A DNA stretch of 6,855 bases from Methanobacteriota archaeon (GCA_002725275.1 PBOE01000020.1:1944-8798); one strand, 5' to 3'; counted from the first letter of the stretch, positions 1 to 6,144 are shown. Notes: a model not told the origin generated them from the sequence alone. Numbers and translations are program-made.

Positions 1-456
1 GAAGCCAAAGCCAGCTTGGATTTTGTCGGCCTCAACTACTACACGCACGTGCTGGTCGGGCCCGCCTCGGTCTCCCTGCTCAAGATGAAGTTCCCCAAAC
101 GGCGCCAGGAGGTGGCCACTGAATTCGGCTACCCCATGTATGCGGAGGGCCTGGCGCGTGCGCTCGATTTCCTGAGGCCGCTGGGCGTGCCGATTGAAAT
201 CACCGAAAACGGCGTGGCCGACGCTGAGGACACCCTACGTGCCGAACATCTCCGGCGTCACCTTTGGGTGTTGTCCAATGCGCTTCGCGACGGCCACGAT
301 GTCCGCTCCTACCACCACTGGTCGCTTTTGGATAATTTTGAGTGGGCTGAGGGCTATTCGATGCGGTTTGGCTTGCACCACGTCGACTTTGAGACCCAAG
401 AGCGCACGCTTCGGCCGAGCGGAGAAGTGTACCGGGGCATCGTTGAGCAGCACTGA
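1..456 (+). CDS. Glycoside hydrolase family 1 beta-glycosidase (beta-glucosidase-like), C-terminal fragment
   Basis: This is the last 151 residues of a GH1 enzyme, a retaining beta-glycosidase that releases terminal sugars (typically beta-D-glucose) from oligosaccharides or glycosides. The reading frame is open from base 1, so the gene starts left of the window; full-length family members are usually about 430-480 residues. Visible GH1 hallmarks are DFVGLNYY near fragment residues 7-14, the catalytic-nucleophile motif ITENG at 67-71 (nucleophile Glu69, codon 205-207), and the sugar-binding signature SLLDNFEWAEGY ending near residue 119. The general acid/base (NEP motif) should lie in the missing N-terminal part. 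The C-terminus looks complete and ends with a TGA. No transmembrane segment is seen in this part. The gene is convergent with the cupin gene, 5 bases away. The family call is secure. Substrate specificity, including any 6-phospho preference, cannot be judged from this portion. Confidence 0.95.
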   Translation, partial: EAKASLDFVGLNYYTHVLVGPASVSLLKMKFPKRRQEVATEFGYPMYAEGLARALDFLRPLGVPIEITENGVADAEDTLRAEHLRRHLWVLSNALRDGHDVRSYHHWSLLDNFEWAEGYSMRFGLHHVDFETQERTLRPSGEVYRGIVEQH

Positions 457-461
457 GCGGT

Positions 462-821
462 TCAGATCCACACGTCGTTTTCGGCTGTCAGTTCGCCGTC
501 CGCTTCGCCGGTGTTGACCACGCCGCGCGGCTCGACGAGCATCACCTTGCACTCCTCGTCGGCGTAGGGCTTGTGCCGGGTGCCTTTGGGAACCACGTGC
601 ATTTCACCGGCGTTGAGCGTGATGGTCCGGTCTTCAAACTCGATGTTCATGCTGCCCTCAATGACGATGAACACTTCGTCGGTATGACCGTGGTCGTGCC
701 AGACGAATTCGCCCTGAATTTTCACCAGTTTGAACTGATAGTCGTTCATTTCAGCAATGACCTTGGGGGACCAGTGGTCGGAAAACAGGCCAAATTTCTC
801 TGCGAAGTTCACGACGCTCAT
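462..821 (-). CDS. Single-domain cupin protein
   Basis: A 119-residue protein with one complete cupin beta-barrel. Cupin motif 1 runs from Gly37 to Gly56 and contains HDHGHTDE, giving His42, His44 and Glu49 as metal ligands. Motif 2 runs from Gly72 (G-x5-P-x-G-x2-H) and supplies the fourth ligand, His83. All four expected metal-binding residues are present, so it should bind a divalent metal. The tail, with EPRGVVNTG near 97-105, resembles a widespread group of small stand-alone cupins of unknown substrate related to the mannose-6-phosphate-isomerase cupin fold. There is no signal peptide, so it is probably cytoplasmic. It is the last gene of the minus-strand operon, 21 bases after the deacetylase stop. 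No strong Shine-Dalgarno sequence precedes its ATG. Fold assignment is firm. The reaction (isomerase, dioxygenase or sugar binding) is unknown. Confidence 0.92.
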   Translation of the reverse strand: MSVVNFAEKFGLFSDHWSPKVIAEMNDYQFKLVKIQGEFVWHDHGHTDEVFIVIEGSMNIEFEDRTITLNAGEMHVVPKGTRHKPYADEECKVMLVEPRGVVNTGEADGELTAENDVWI

Positions 822-842
822 GGTGAAGCCACGACGACGGCT

Positions 843-1640
843 TTACTTGGCTCTATGCCTCGGCAACGGCGGAATCCACGTTCCGTTGTTCCGAGCAAAG
901 TCCAACACGTGGCAGTAGACGGTGGTGATCGAAGCCTCGGGGTTTTCAACCGAGCCAAGTTCCGATGCTCGAAGCAACGGTGGCGTTCGCCTCCAGGCTC
1001 TTCGGGCACCGAGTGAAAGGGGGAACCGGAACAACGCTGGACCGTTCACGGGCAGGGTGCGTCGCGTCAACCATTGGCGCTCGACCAGCCCGGCCTTCGA
1101 CATGGCTTGTCTCACGTCCGACCATCGAGCGCCTCCGGCCTTGGATTTGACCAGCCACGACGGGTTGACCGAGGTGTCGACCCGGTAGCCGGCTTCGGCG
1201 AGCACCGGCGCCATCCACGGAGCGACGTAGCCGTTGGGGGCTCGGAAATACGGCCGAAACGCTTCACCGGCATGGGCCTTGAGCACATCCGTTGAAGTTT
1301 CTAACATCGTTCGAAACCCCTCGGCATCTTCGCCCCACGCGGACCATGAACGATGCGAGTGCCCGTGACATCCGACGGTTAACCGGTCGGGAAACGACGC
1401 CAGTGCGTGCTTGAGTTCACCCGCAAAGACCGACGACGCCAGCAGGTCGGAAATCACGAACAGCGTGACGGCCCCGTCGTGGGTGTCCATCCAGTTCACG
1501 AACCCCTTCCAGCCCTGCTGAAATTCGTCGGAAACCCCGTCAAGCGAACCCGTGAAGGGCACGGTGCTTCGGGTCGGGTGGCCCTGGTGTTTCGGCAGGT
1601 GCCGCAGGTCATCGGTGTCAACGGTCATCCACGTCGGCAT
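843..1640 (-). CDS. Polysaccharide deacetylase family protein (CE4 / NodB homology)
   Basis: A 265-residue protein matching the NodB-type deacetylase fold, metal-dependent enzymes that remove N- or O-acetyl groups from sugars (related families act on other amides). Motif 1 is TVDTDD (residues 6-11), supplying the catalytic and metal-binding aspartates. Motif 2 is CHGHSH (91-96), with His92 and His96 as metal ligands. Motif 3 is FRAPNG (132-137). AGYRVDTSV (150-158) matches motif 4, and YCHVLDF with His244 is the likely motif 5 histidine. The ATG at 1640 is chosen because a GGAGG lies 6 bases upstream (1651-1647) and the start follows the GNAT stop by one base, indicating translational coupling; Met5 is a poorer alternative. 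The frame stays open much further upstream, but that part only shadows the GNAT gene. No signal peptide is seen, so the enzyme is probably cytoplasmic. Its partner genes suggest amino-sugar chemistry; the substrate is unknown. Confidence 0.88.
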   Translation of the reverse strand: MPTWMTVDTDDLRHLPKHQGHPTRSTVPFTGSLDGVSDEFQQGWKGFVNWMDTHDGAVTLFVISDLLASSVFAGELKHALASFPDRLTVGCHGHSHRSWSAWGEDAEGFRTMLETSTDVLKAHAGEAFRPYFRAPNGYVAPWMAPVLAEAGYRVDTSVNPSWLVKSKAGGARWSDVRQAMSKAGLVERQWLTRRTLPVNGPALFRFPLSLGARRAWRRTPPLLRASELGSVENPEASITTVYCHVLDFARNNGTWIPPLPRHRAK

Positions 1641-1641
1641 G

Positions 1642-2211
1642 TCAGGCCTCCGGGCCCAAGTCAACCAGATGCAGATGATGAGGTACCGTTCGCTCGTTGA
1701 ATTCGATCCCGATGAATTCGGCCAGGCGCTCACCGTTCCAGCGCTGGCAAATGGCGCTCGCGGTGGCCAGCCCGGCTTGGTTGTGCGGGTGAACGGCGAT
1801 CTCCACCGTGGTGGTGGTGTTCCGCTCGCTGAGCCAAGTGAAGATGGTGTCAACACAGGTCGAAGCAATGGATTGTTGTCGGTAAGCACGACAAACCCAG
1901 TAGCCGAGGTTGAAGTCGGCGTGCAGGGATTGGAGTTCGTCGCCCAAGCCAACCAAACCCACGAATTCGTTGGTGTTGTGCGTGTGGATGGACCAAAAGT
2001 GCAGGGTGTCCGTACCGCCCTGCGCTTCGATGTCGTAGAGCATGTCGCGAAGTTGACGACGCACGTCGTCGTCCGGGTCAAGCCACGGCAACGCCGTTTG
2101 CGCTGCCTCAACATCCTCCTGGTAGGCCTCAAACATCGCCACCAGCACCGCATTGGTGGCAGGACGCAGGACAATTCGGTCATCGACCCGTAATTCCGGC
2201 GTCTCGACCAT
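1642..2211 (-). CDS. GNAT family N-acetyltransferase, RimJ/RimL-like
   Basis: A 189-residue protein with the layout of RimJ/RimL-type GNATs, which transfer acetyl from acetyl-CoA to an amine on a protein N-terminus, sugar or small molecule. An N-terminal strand (DRIVLRPAT, 11-19) is typical of the group. The core strand and pyrophosphate-loop region follow as LGYWVCRAYRQQSIAS (102-117), then an alpha helix. The strand VEIAVHPHNQAGLATA (136-151) matches the usual region where Asn precedes a helix contacting CoA. The acetyl-CoA loop is unusual: the consensus (Q/R)xxGx(G/A) reads RQQSIA at 111-116, with Ser instead of the central Gly. Activity may therefore be altered, or the loop merely divergent. 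The ATG is supported by a GAGGGAG just upstream that overlaps the preceding gene's stop. It is the second gene of the operon, directly before the deacetylase, so the pair could act on the same acetylated compound, which is inference. Confidence 0.83.
   Translation of the reverse strand: MVETPELRVDDRIVLRPATNAVLVAMFEAYQEDVEAAQTALPWLDPDDDVRRQLRDMLYDIEAQGGTDTLHFWSIHTHNTNEFVGLVGLGDELQSLHADFNLGYWVCRAYRQQSIASTCVDTIFTWLSERNTTTTVEIAVHPHNQAGLATASAICQRWNGERLAEFIGIEFNERTVPHHLHLVDLGPEA
1647..1651 (-). promoter_or_regulatory. Ribosome-binding site deciding the deacetylase start
   Basis: The minus strand reads GGAGG, six bases before the ATG at 1640 and inside the last codons of the GNAT gene. It favours the 1640 start over the alternative ATG four codons downstream and over any start further upstream in the same frame. 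Confidence 0.7.
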
Positions 2212-2215
2212 GCGA

Positions 2216-2222
2216 CTCCCTC
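2216..2222 (-). promoter_or_regulatory. Ribosome-binding site of the GNAT gene
   Basis: The minus strand reads GAGGGAG four bases before the ATG at 2211. It overlaps the TGA stop of the zinc-ribbon gene (2223-2221), so ribosomes ending the first gene terminate on the SD of the second, a typical translational-coupling arrangement. Confidence 0.65.
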
Positions 2223-3345
2223 AGACCAAAAGTTGTGACCGTGCTTGTTGAACGTGTGGGTCGGTCGGATGAACGTAGGCGGCCATGTCCAACGTCCATT
2301 TCATGTGTTCCTGTCGACCAAGGTGCTGCATCAACACCGAAACGTGAAGCAGCATGTCCAGGTGATCGTCGAGGTGAGGTCCGAGGTGATCCAAGGTGTT
2401 GGCCGCTGCCTCCATCCGCCCGTGTTTGATGTGCTCCATGGCGCTGACAACTTCCTGGTAGACCTGCGTCGGACTCCACGCCTCGGCTTTGGGCCACGGC
2501 CAAATCCGCTGGTCTTGTGCCGAGGGAGTGGGCTCGGGCTGGGTGACGGCCGGGGTAGCGGCCTCTGGGAGCGCCTCGTCCTCCGGAAGGCTTGGCAGGT
2601 CGGGCGTTGAGCTCGTTGTTGCGACGTCAGCTGCTTGAGGGTGAGGTTCGGCCACCGCCTCTGCTACGGGTTCCGTTTCGGGCAGGTCGGGCAGATCGGG
2701 GGTTTCGGTGGCAGCGGCTTGTGCCAGGGTTGCACCGACGGCCGCGGGTTCATCCAGCAGGTCAGGGAGGTCGGGCAGGGCGTTGGGTGCAGGCCCGACG
2801 TCGCCCAGCAAGTCGTCGTCCTTGGGGGCCTCAACCGTGGGAGAATACAAGCCGCCGCGTCCGGTGTGAACGGGTTCAGCGACTTCATCCAGCGGGTCGA
2901 CCTTCCCGAGGTCGAATTCAACGTAGGTTTTCGGAGCGTCAGCCAACGTAAGTTCCTCCTCAGGCGGTTCCTGTGAGGTCACCGTGGAGGACAGCGTTGG
3001 ACCTTGGCTGCCGATGAACTCAAACGATTCGGGGACCGGTTCGCCGTCCTCGTCGTGCTGAGGTTCGGTCGTGGCGTATTGGTCCACTTCCACCGTGACA
3101 TCTTCGAGCGAGAGCACCGCTTCAACCACGGGACCGACGTCTTCTTCCTCTTCGTTGTCGCCCAGCAGGAGGCTCATGATTTCGTCATTGGAGGAGGACG
3201 GCTCGGCCATGGGCTGGTCTCGTGCTGATTTGTTCAGCGAGTAATAGCACTGAACGCATTGCTCTGCACCGAGGGGGTTGTTGACGCCGCAGTAGGGACA
3301 TTCGACGCCGTCAGCGCCGGTGTCCTTCTTCTTGCGACCGAACAC
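2221..3345 (-). CDS. Zinc-ribbon protein with long acidic Pro-rich linker and helical (TPR-like) C-terminus
   Basis: A 374-residue protein of no recognised family. Residues 16-33 form a short zinc ribbon (CPYC, ten residues, CVQC; Cys16, 19, 30, 33). Residues 45-278 are low-complexity, very acidic and rich in Pro, Ala, Glu and Thr, probably disordered, and include three PDLP-type repeats at 191-197, 216-222 and 248-254. Residues 279-374 are predicted mostly helical with Leu/His-rich amphipathic helices resembling one or two TPR-like hairpins, probably a protein-interaction module. The start is taken as the GTG at 3345 because it keeps the zinc ribbon; the next in-frame ATG (codon 46) would delete it, and upstream codons belong to the promoter region. 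There is no membrane segment or signal peptide. It is the first gene of the minus-strand operon, divergent from the helicase. A scaffold or nucleic-acid/protein adaptor role is a guess. Confidence 0.82.
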   Translation of the reverse strand: MFGRKKKDTGADGVECPYCGVNNPLGAEQCVQCYYSLNKSARDQPMAEPSSSNDEIMSLLLGDNEEEEDVGPVVEAVLSLEDVTVEVDQYATTEPQHDEDGEPVPESFEFIGSQGPTLSSTVTSQEPPEEELTLADAPKTYVEFDLGKVDPLDEVAEPVHTGRGGLYSPTVEAPKDDDLLGDVGPAPNALPDLPDLLDEPAAVGATLAQAAATETPDLPDLPETEPVAEAVAEPHPQAADVATTSSTPDLPSLPEDEALPEAATPAVTQPEPTPSAQDQRIWPWPKAEAWSPTQVYQEVVSAMEHIKHGRMEAAANTLDHLGPHLDDHLDMLLHVSVLMQHLGRQEHMKWTLDMAAYVHPTDPHVQQARSQLLV

Positions 3346-3379
3346 CGACCCACCCGGAGTGTGCGCCGTGGAATCTCGG

Positions 3380-3385
3380 TTTAAG
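3380..3385 (-). promoter_or_regulatory. Candidate archaeal TATA box for the minus-strand operon
   Basis: The minus strand reads CTTAAA here, close to the archaeal TATA consensus, in otherwise GC-rich sequence. With the usual 24-28 base distance from TATA to the transcription start, transcription would begin near 3355, about ten bases before the GTG at 3345. Such a short leader would still just include the GGGTGGG at 3355-3349. The plus strand reads TTTAAG, so a plus-strand role with a start near 3410 is also possible. No clear purine-rich BRE is seen, so the call is tentative. Confidence 0.35.
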
Positions 3386-3448
3386 ACTGAGGGTTTGCCG
3401 CTTGGCAATTGCTTCAATCTCCATCCATACGCTGATGAGGGACCAGCC

Positions 3449-3457
3449 GGTGGTGGT
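3449..3457 (+). promoter_or_regulatory. Likely ribosome-binding site deciding the helicase start
   Basis: GGTGGTGGT ends three bases before the ATG at 3461 and partly matches the anti-SD complement (GGAGGTGATC). None of the later in-frame ATGs (codons 10, 20, 40) has a comparable leader, which is the main reason for choosing 3461. Confidence 0.45.
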
Positions 3458-3460
3458 AAC

Positions 3461-5476
3461 ATGGCGCGAAAGGGTTCGGTCAAGCGCATGAACAGCGCCA
3501 GCGATCCTGAGCCACCGATGGCCAAAGGCGAACCTGCGCCGGACCGATGGCGCCGCAGCCAAGACCACTTTTCCACCATGACCGACCTCATCAAACAGGA
3601 GCTCGACGACGAGACGCAACTGGTGGAAGAGCGGTGGAAGACGTGGTCAAAGCAGCGTTTGGTCATGGCCGGCGTGTCCCTGTTTGACCTCAAAGCCCGA
3701 GTTCAGGGCCGTTTTTTTGGGGAGGACATCGTCGTTTTCGAGGCCCAAGACAGCGGTCGCTTGCCCGAACATCGGTTTTCCCACGGCGACATCGTGCTCA
3801 TTTCCCGCTCCCGCCCGTGGGGAGAAAAGGTGGTTGAGGGCGTGGTGCTCGACCGCGGCCCCACCCGCCTGCGCGTGGTCGTGAGCGAGCGCCCTCGGGA
3901 CGTCCGAAAAGGAGGATGGCGTCTTGACCGTGGAGCAAACCGGGTGGCGCACGACCGCATGCATGAAGCGCTCATCGCCTTTCACTCAACCGAGGGTGAC
4001 GGCGGGACCGTCCTTCGAGAACTCATCCTCGGCAACGTGCTCGACATCAACCAGAGCGCCGAACTGTCCCCGGACATACGTGGCAAACGGCAGCAACGTG
4101 GTCCGATGCCTTCCCACGCTCACCTCAACCCGTCTCAGCAAGCGGCCATCAAGGCTGCTGTCTCACGACGCCTCACCCTTATCCAGGGCCCACCCGGCAC
4201 CGGGAAAACCACCACGGCCACCCACCTCCTTCACCTGTTGGCTCAGCAGGGCAGCGGCCCTTTGCTCGCCACGGCAGAGTCCAACGTCGCCGTGGACAAC
4301 CTGCTCGAGGGGTTGTTGGATTTGGGCGTGAAAGCCCTCCGTATTGGTCGTCCGGTGAAGGTACGTGAAACCCTTCGTTCCGCCACCCTCGATGCGGTGC
4401 TTGAAAACCACCCCATGCAGGAGGAGTTGGCGTTTTTGCAAGACGAACAGCGGGAATTACGCAAAGCCTTGCCGTCGCTACGCGGGAAAGAGAAAGGCCT
4501 GATGCACCGGGACATCAGCATCAACCAGAAGGAAATTCGACGGATGGAGGACACCATGACGGCCAGCGTGCTCGACGAAGCCGAGGTCATCTGCGCCACC
4601 ACCATCGGATGCGGCCACCGTTTGTTGGGGTCCAGAAAATTCCCCATCGTCTTGATGGACGAAGCCACGCAAGCCACCGAACCCAGTGCGCTGGTGCCCA
4701 TCGTGAAGGGGTGTCGACAGTTGATCTTGGTTGGCGATCACCAGCAACTCCCGCCCACGGTGTTGAGTCGCCGCGCCGAACAAGGCGGGCTCAATCGGTC
4801 GCTGTTTGACCGCCTCATCGCCTGCGGCGTCGAGTCCAACATGCTGACGACGCAGTACCGAATGCACCCCATCTTGCGCGAGTTCCCCAGCGCCCGATTT
4901 TATGAAAATCGCCTCGACGACGGTTGCTCCGCCGCAGAGCGGCCCCCGCCTGCCGGCTTTTTGTGGCCGGACTGGGACCGACCGATGGCCTTCGTTCCGG
5001 TCGATGGCGTCGAGGAAGCCGACGAGGAAGGGAAGAGCCGCTCCAACCGGGATGAAGCGGCCAAGGTGCTGAGCGTTGTTAACGACCTGCTGGCCGTCGG
5101 CGACCTTCAACCTCAGGACATCGGCGTCATCTCGCCTTACAACGGTCAGGTGCGTGAACTCGTGCGGCTGTTTGAATCGGCCGGCGGGCGTGAACCGGGC
5201 CAGCCCTACCACGGATTGGAAATCAAGAGCGTTGACGGGTACCAGGGTCGGGAAAAGGAGGTCATCGTGTTCTCGACCGTGCGAGCAAACGAGCGCGGCG
5301 AAGTGGGGTTCCTCGCCGATTACCGGCGATTAAACGTGGCCATCACGCGGGCGAAGCGAGGCCTCATTCTGCTCGGGCATCCCACGACACTGCGGCACGA
5401 TGGCACGTGGAAGTCCTACCTTGACTGGATTGACGAACACCAGTTGTTTGCCTGGCACGTCACGCACAGTTCGTGA
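3461..5476 (+). CDS. SF1B DNA/RNA helicase, SMUBP-2/Upf1-like (COG1112 type)
   Basis: A 671-residue ATP-dependent helicase of superfamily 1B (Upf1, IGHMBP2/SMUBP-2, Dna2 group), which typically unwinds nucleic acid 5' to 3'. Residues about 80-160 look like the N-terminal beta-barrel (1B) of this group. The Q-motif region LNPSQQAAI lies near 225. Walker A is GPPGTGKT (243-250), Walker B is MDEAT (399-403), motif III is GDHQQLPPT (425-433), and motif IV is QYRMHP (465-470). Motif V is DGYQGREKE (592-600) and motif VI is VAITRAKRG (626-634) with arginine finger Arg630. All catalytic motifs are intact. The charged, helical insert around 330-375 matches the stalk seen in relatives. No R3H or zinc-finger C-terminal domain is present. 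The ATG at 3461 is chosen for its GGTGGTGGT leader and to avoid overlap with the divergent gene; Met10, Met20 or Met40 remain possible because the first 40 residues look unconserved. The cellular substrate is not evident. Confidence 0.95.
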   Translation: MARKGSVKRMNSASDPEPPMAKGEPAPDRWRRSQDHFSTMTDLIKQELDDETQLVEERWKTWSKQRLVMAGVSLFDLKARVQGRFFGEDIVVFEAQDSGRLPEHRFSHGDIVLISRSRPWGEKVVEGVVLDRGPTRLRVVVSERPRDVRKGGWRLDRGANRVAHDRMHEALIAFHSTEGDGGTVLRELILGNVLDINQSAELSPDIRGKRQQRGPMPSHAHLNPSQQAAIKAAVSRRLTLIQGPPGTGKTTTATHLLHLLAQQGSGPLLATAESNVAVDNLLEGLLDLGVKALRIGRPVKVRETLRSATLDAVLENHPMQEELAFLQDEQRELRKALPSLRGKEKGLMHRDISINQKEIRRMEDTMTASVLDEAEVICATTIGCGHRLLGSRKFPIVLMDEATQATEPSALVPIVKGCRQLILVGDHQQLPPTVLSRRAEQGGLNRSLFDRLIACGVESNMLTTQYRMHPILREFPSARFYENRLDDGCSAAERPPPAGFLWPDWDRPMAFVPVDGVEEADEEGKSRSNRDEAAKVLSVVNDLLAVGDLQPQDIGVISPYNGQVRELVRLFESAGGREPGQPYHGLEIKSVDGYQGREKEVIVFSTVRANERGEVGFLADYRRLNVAITRAKRGLILLGHPTTLRHDGTWKSYLDWIDEHQLFAWHVTHSS

Positions 5477-5501
5477 TGGAGCCAACGCGCCATTTGACAA
5501 A

Positions 5502-5516
5502 GGGGAAGTCGTCCCC
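5502..5516 (+). promoter_or_regulatory. Inverted repeat covering the likely RBS of the RDD gene
   Basis: GGGGA (5502-5506) and TCCCC (5512-5516) form a perfect 5-bp stem with a 5-base loop, ending 5 bases before the ATG at 5522. GGGGA is the only SD-like element in the 45-base gap after the helicase. The hairpin could lower or gate translation, or be coincidental. No T-run follows, so it does not look like a terminator. Confidence 0.35.
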
Positions 5517-5521
5517 GAACC

Positions 5522-6085
5522 ATGGCCGAAGACCCGGTGACCATCGTCAAGGGCGGCACGCTGGCGCAGAACATCATCGGTACCGCCCCCGAAGGCATGC
5601 TCATCGCCCCGTCTTGGAAGCGCGTCCTCGCCTTCATGCTCGACATGATGCTCATCAGCATCGTGCTCGGCTTTTTCACCGACTTCCGACTGCTTGAGGG
5701 CCTGTTCAATTACGAATTGGCCACCGAAGGCGGGCGCTACACGGCCGAGTTTGTCATGAACTGGTTTGTCTTCTGCGCTGCGTTTTATCTCTACTTCAAG
5801 TACACCGGTCAGACCATCGGTCGGTCGCTTGGCCAGCGCGGCTTCCGCATCGCCATCGTTCACGACAACGGAACGATGCTCGAACAGCACCACTGGGGTC
5901 CCCGGGCCGTGGCCAAAATGATCTACATCGTTCCTTTTGTCGGTTGGCTCTGGTTTGGCCTGCGCGACACCTTCAGCGCTGGCTCCACCACGGCCGAGTA
6001 CCGCACGGCCGTTGACCGAAAGCACCACACGGTCGCTGCCGTGGACTGGTCGCTGCCTTCCGAGACCCGTCTTCGATTGCGCTGA
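5522..6085 (+). CDS. RDD family integral membrane protein
   Basis: A 187-residue protein with the RDD-domain pattern, small multi-spanning membrane proteins of mostly unknown function, some proposed to act in ion transport. The N-terminal APSWKRVLAFMLDMM (29-43) carries the characteristic Arg34 and Asp41 at the start of transmembrane segment 1 (about 35-53). Segment 2 is about 77-93. The loop KYTGQTIGRSLGQRGFRI (93-110) matches the family's conserved TPGK/RxxG-like loop. Segment 3 is about 131-148. The C-terminal DRKHHTVAA (166-174) corresponds to the usual DR-x-DxxAxT end, although the usual second Asp there is replaced. It lies 45 bases downstream of the helicase on the same strand, so the two are probably co-transcribed. 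Its start is the only ATG that keeps the whole domain. A GGGGA that could serve as ribosome-binding site is locked in a small hairpin just upstream. Transported substrate, if any, is unknown. Confidence 0.88.
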   Translation: MAEDPVTIVKGGTLAQNIIGTAPEGMLIAPSWKRVLAFMLDMMLISIVLGFFTDFRLLEGLFNYELATEGGRYTAEFVMNWFVFCAAFYLYFKYTGQTIGRSLGQRGFRIAIVHDNGTMLEQHHWGPRAVAKMIYIVPFVGWLWFGLRDTFSAGSTTAEYRTAVDRKHHTVAAVDWSLPSETRLRLR

Positions 6086-6120
6086 GGGCATCCCACGAGG
6101 GCAAGCCATTGAAGTAATGC

Positions 6121-6142
6121 CACCGGTCAGTAGGGACCGGTG
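6121..6142 (+). repeat. Perfect 8-bp inverted repeat overlapping the RBS of the right-edge gene
   Basis: CACCGGTC (6121-6128) and GACCGGTG (6135-6142) are exact reverse complements separated by six bases. Each arm contains the self-palindrome ACCGGT, so the two cores are also a direct repeat 14 bases apart. The right arm covers part of the GGTGAG SD (6139-6144) of the gene starting at 6150. No T-run follows, so intrinsic termination is unlikely. It could be an RNA hairpin gating translation or a DNA operator. Confidence 0.5.
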
Positions 6143-6144
6143 AG
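6139..6144 (+). promoter_or_regulatory. Ribosome-binding site deciding the GTG start at 6150
   Basis: GGTGAG lies five bases before the GTG at 6150 and is the only SD-like element near any in-frame start of the right-edge gene; the ATG at 6210 has none. The first four bases belong to the right arm of the inverted repeat at 6121-6142. Confidence 0.5.

Larger units (their letters stand above)
3346..3460. promoter_or_regulatory. Divergent promoter region between the zinc-ribbon operon and the helicase
   Basis: These 115 bases separate two outward-facing starts and must hold the promoter for the four-gene minus-strand operon and probably that of the helicase series. It is the longest non-coding stretch in the window. 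It contains a TATA-like element (3380-3385) and a locally AT-richer patch around 3405-3425. No tandem repeats or long palindromes were seen. Transcription start sites are not determinable from sequence alone. Confidence 0.6.

Noticed and set aside
1641..2183. Upstream extension of the deacetylase frame to a start near 2183
   Set aside because: The extra 181 residues lie in a shifted frame over the GNAT gene, are Arg/Pro/Thr-rich and lack any fold pattern. The real start at 1640 has its own SD.
1552..2193. 213-codon plus-strand frame over the GNAT/deacetylase junction
   Set aside because: Antisense to two genes with recognisable families and good SD sites; the protein shows no domain.
3320..3460. 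Upstream extension of the helicase to a start at 3320
   Set aside because: It overlaps the 5' end of the divergent gene and adds 47 residues with no helicase character; 3461 has a plausible RBS.
3346..3693. Upstream extension of the zinc-ribbon gene to a start near 3693
   Set aside because: It would overlap the helicase coding region and the promoter gap, adds low-complexity residues, and the GTG at 3345 directly precedes the conserved ribbon.
3712..3722. T7 followed by G4 in the helicase as a possible frameshift or phase-variation site
   Set aside because: The frame is intact through all motifs, the alternative frames stop without adding a sensible product, and no stimulatory structure is evident. 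A sequencing-error hot spot is the only practical concern.
4478..5212. 244-codon open frame antisense to the helicase
   Set aside because: It mirrors helicase codons in GC-rich DNA, has no recognisable motif, and the sense strand carries all helicase motifs.
5330..6109. 259-codon open frame antisense to the RDD gene and helicase end
   Set aside because: It spans two sense genes and the gap between them and has biased, foldless composition, as expected of a shadow frame.
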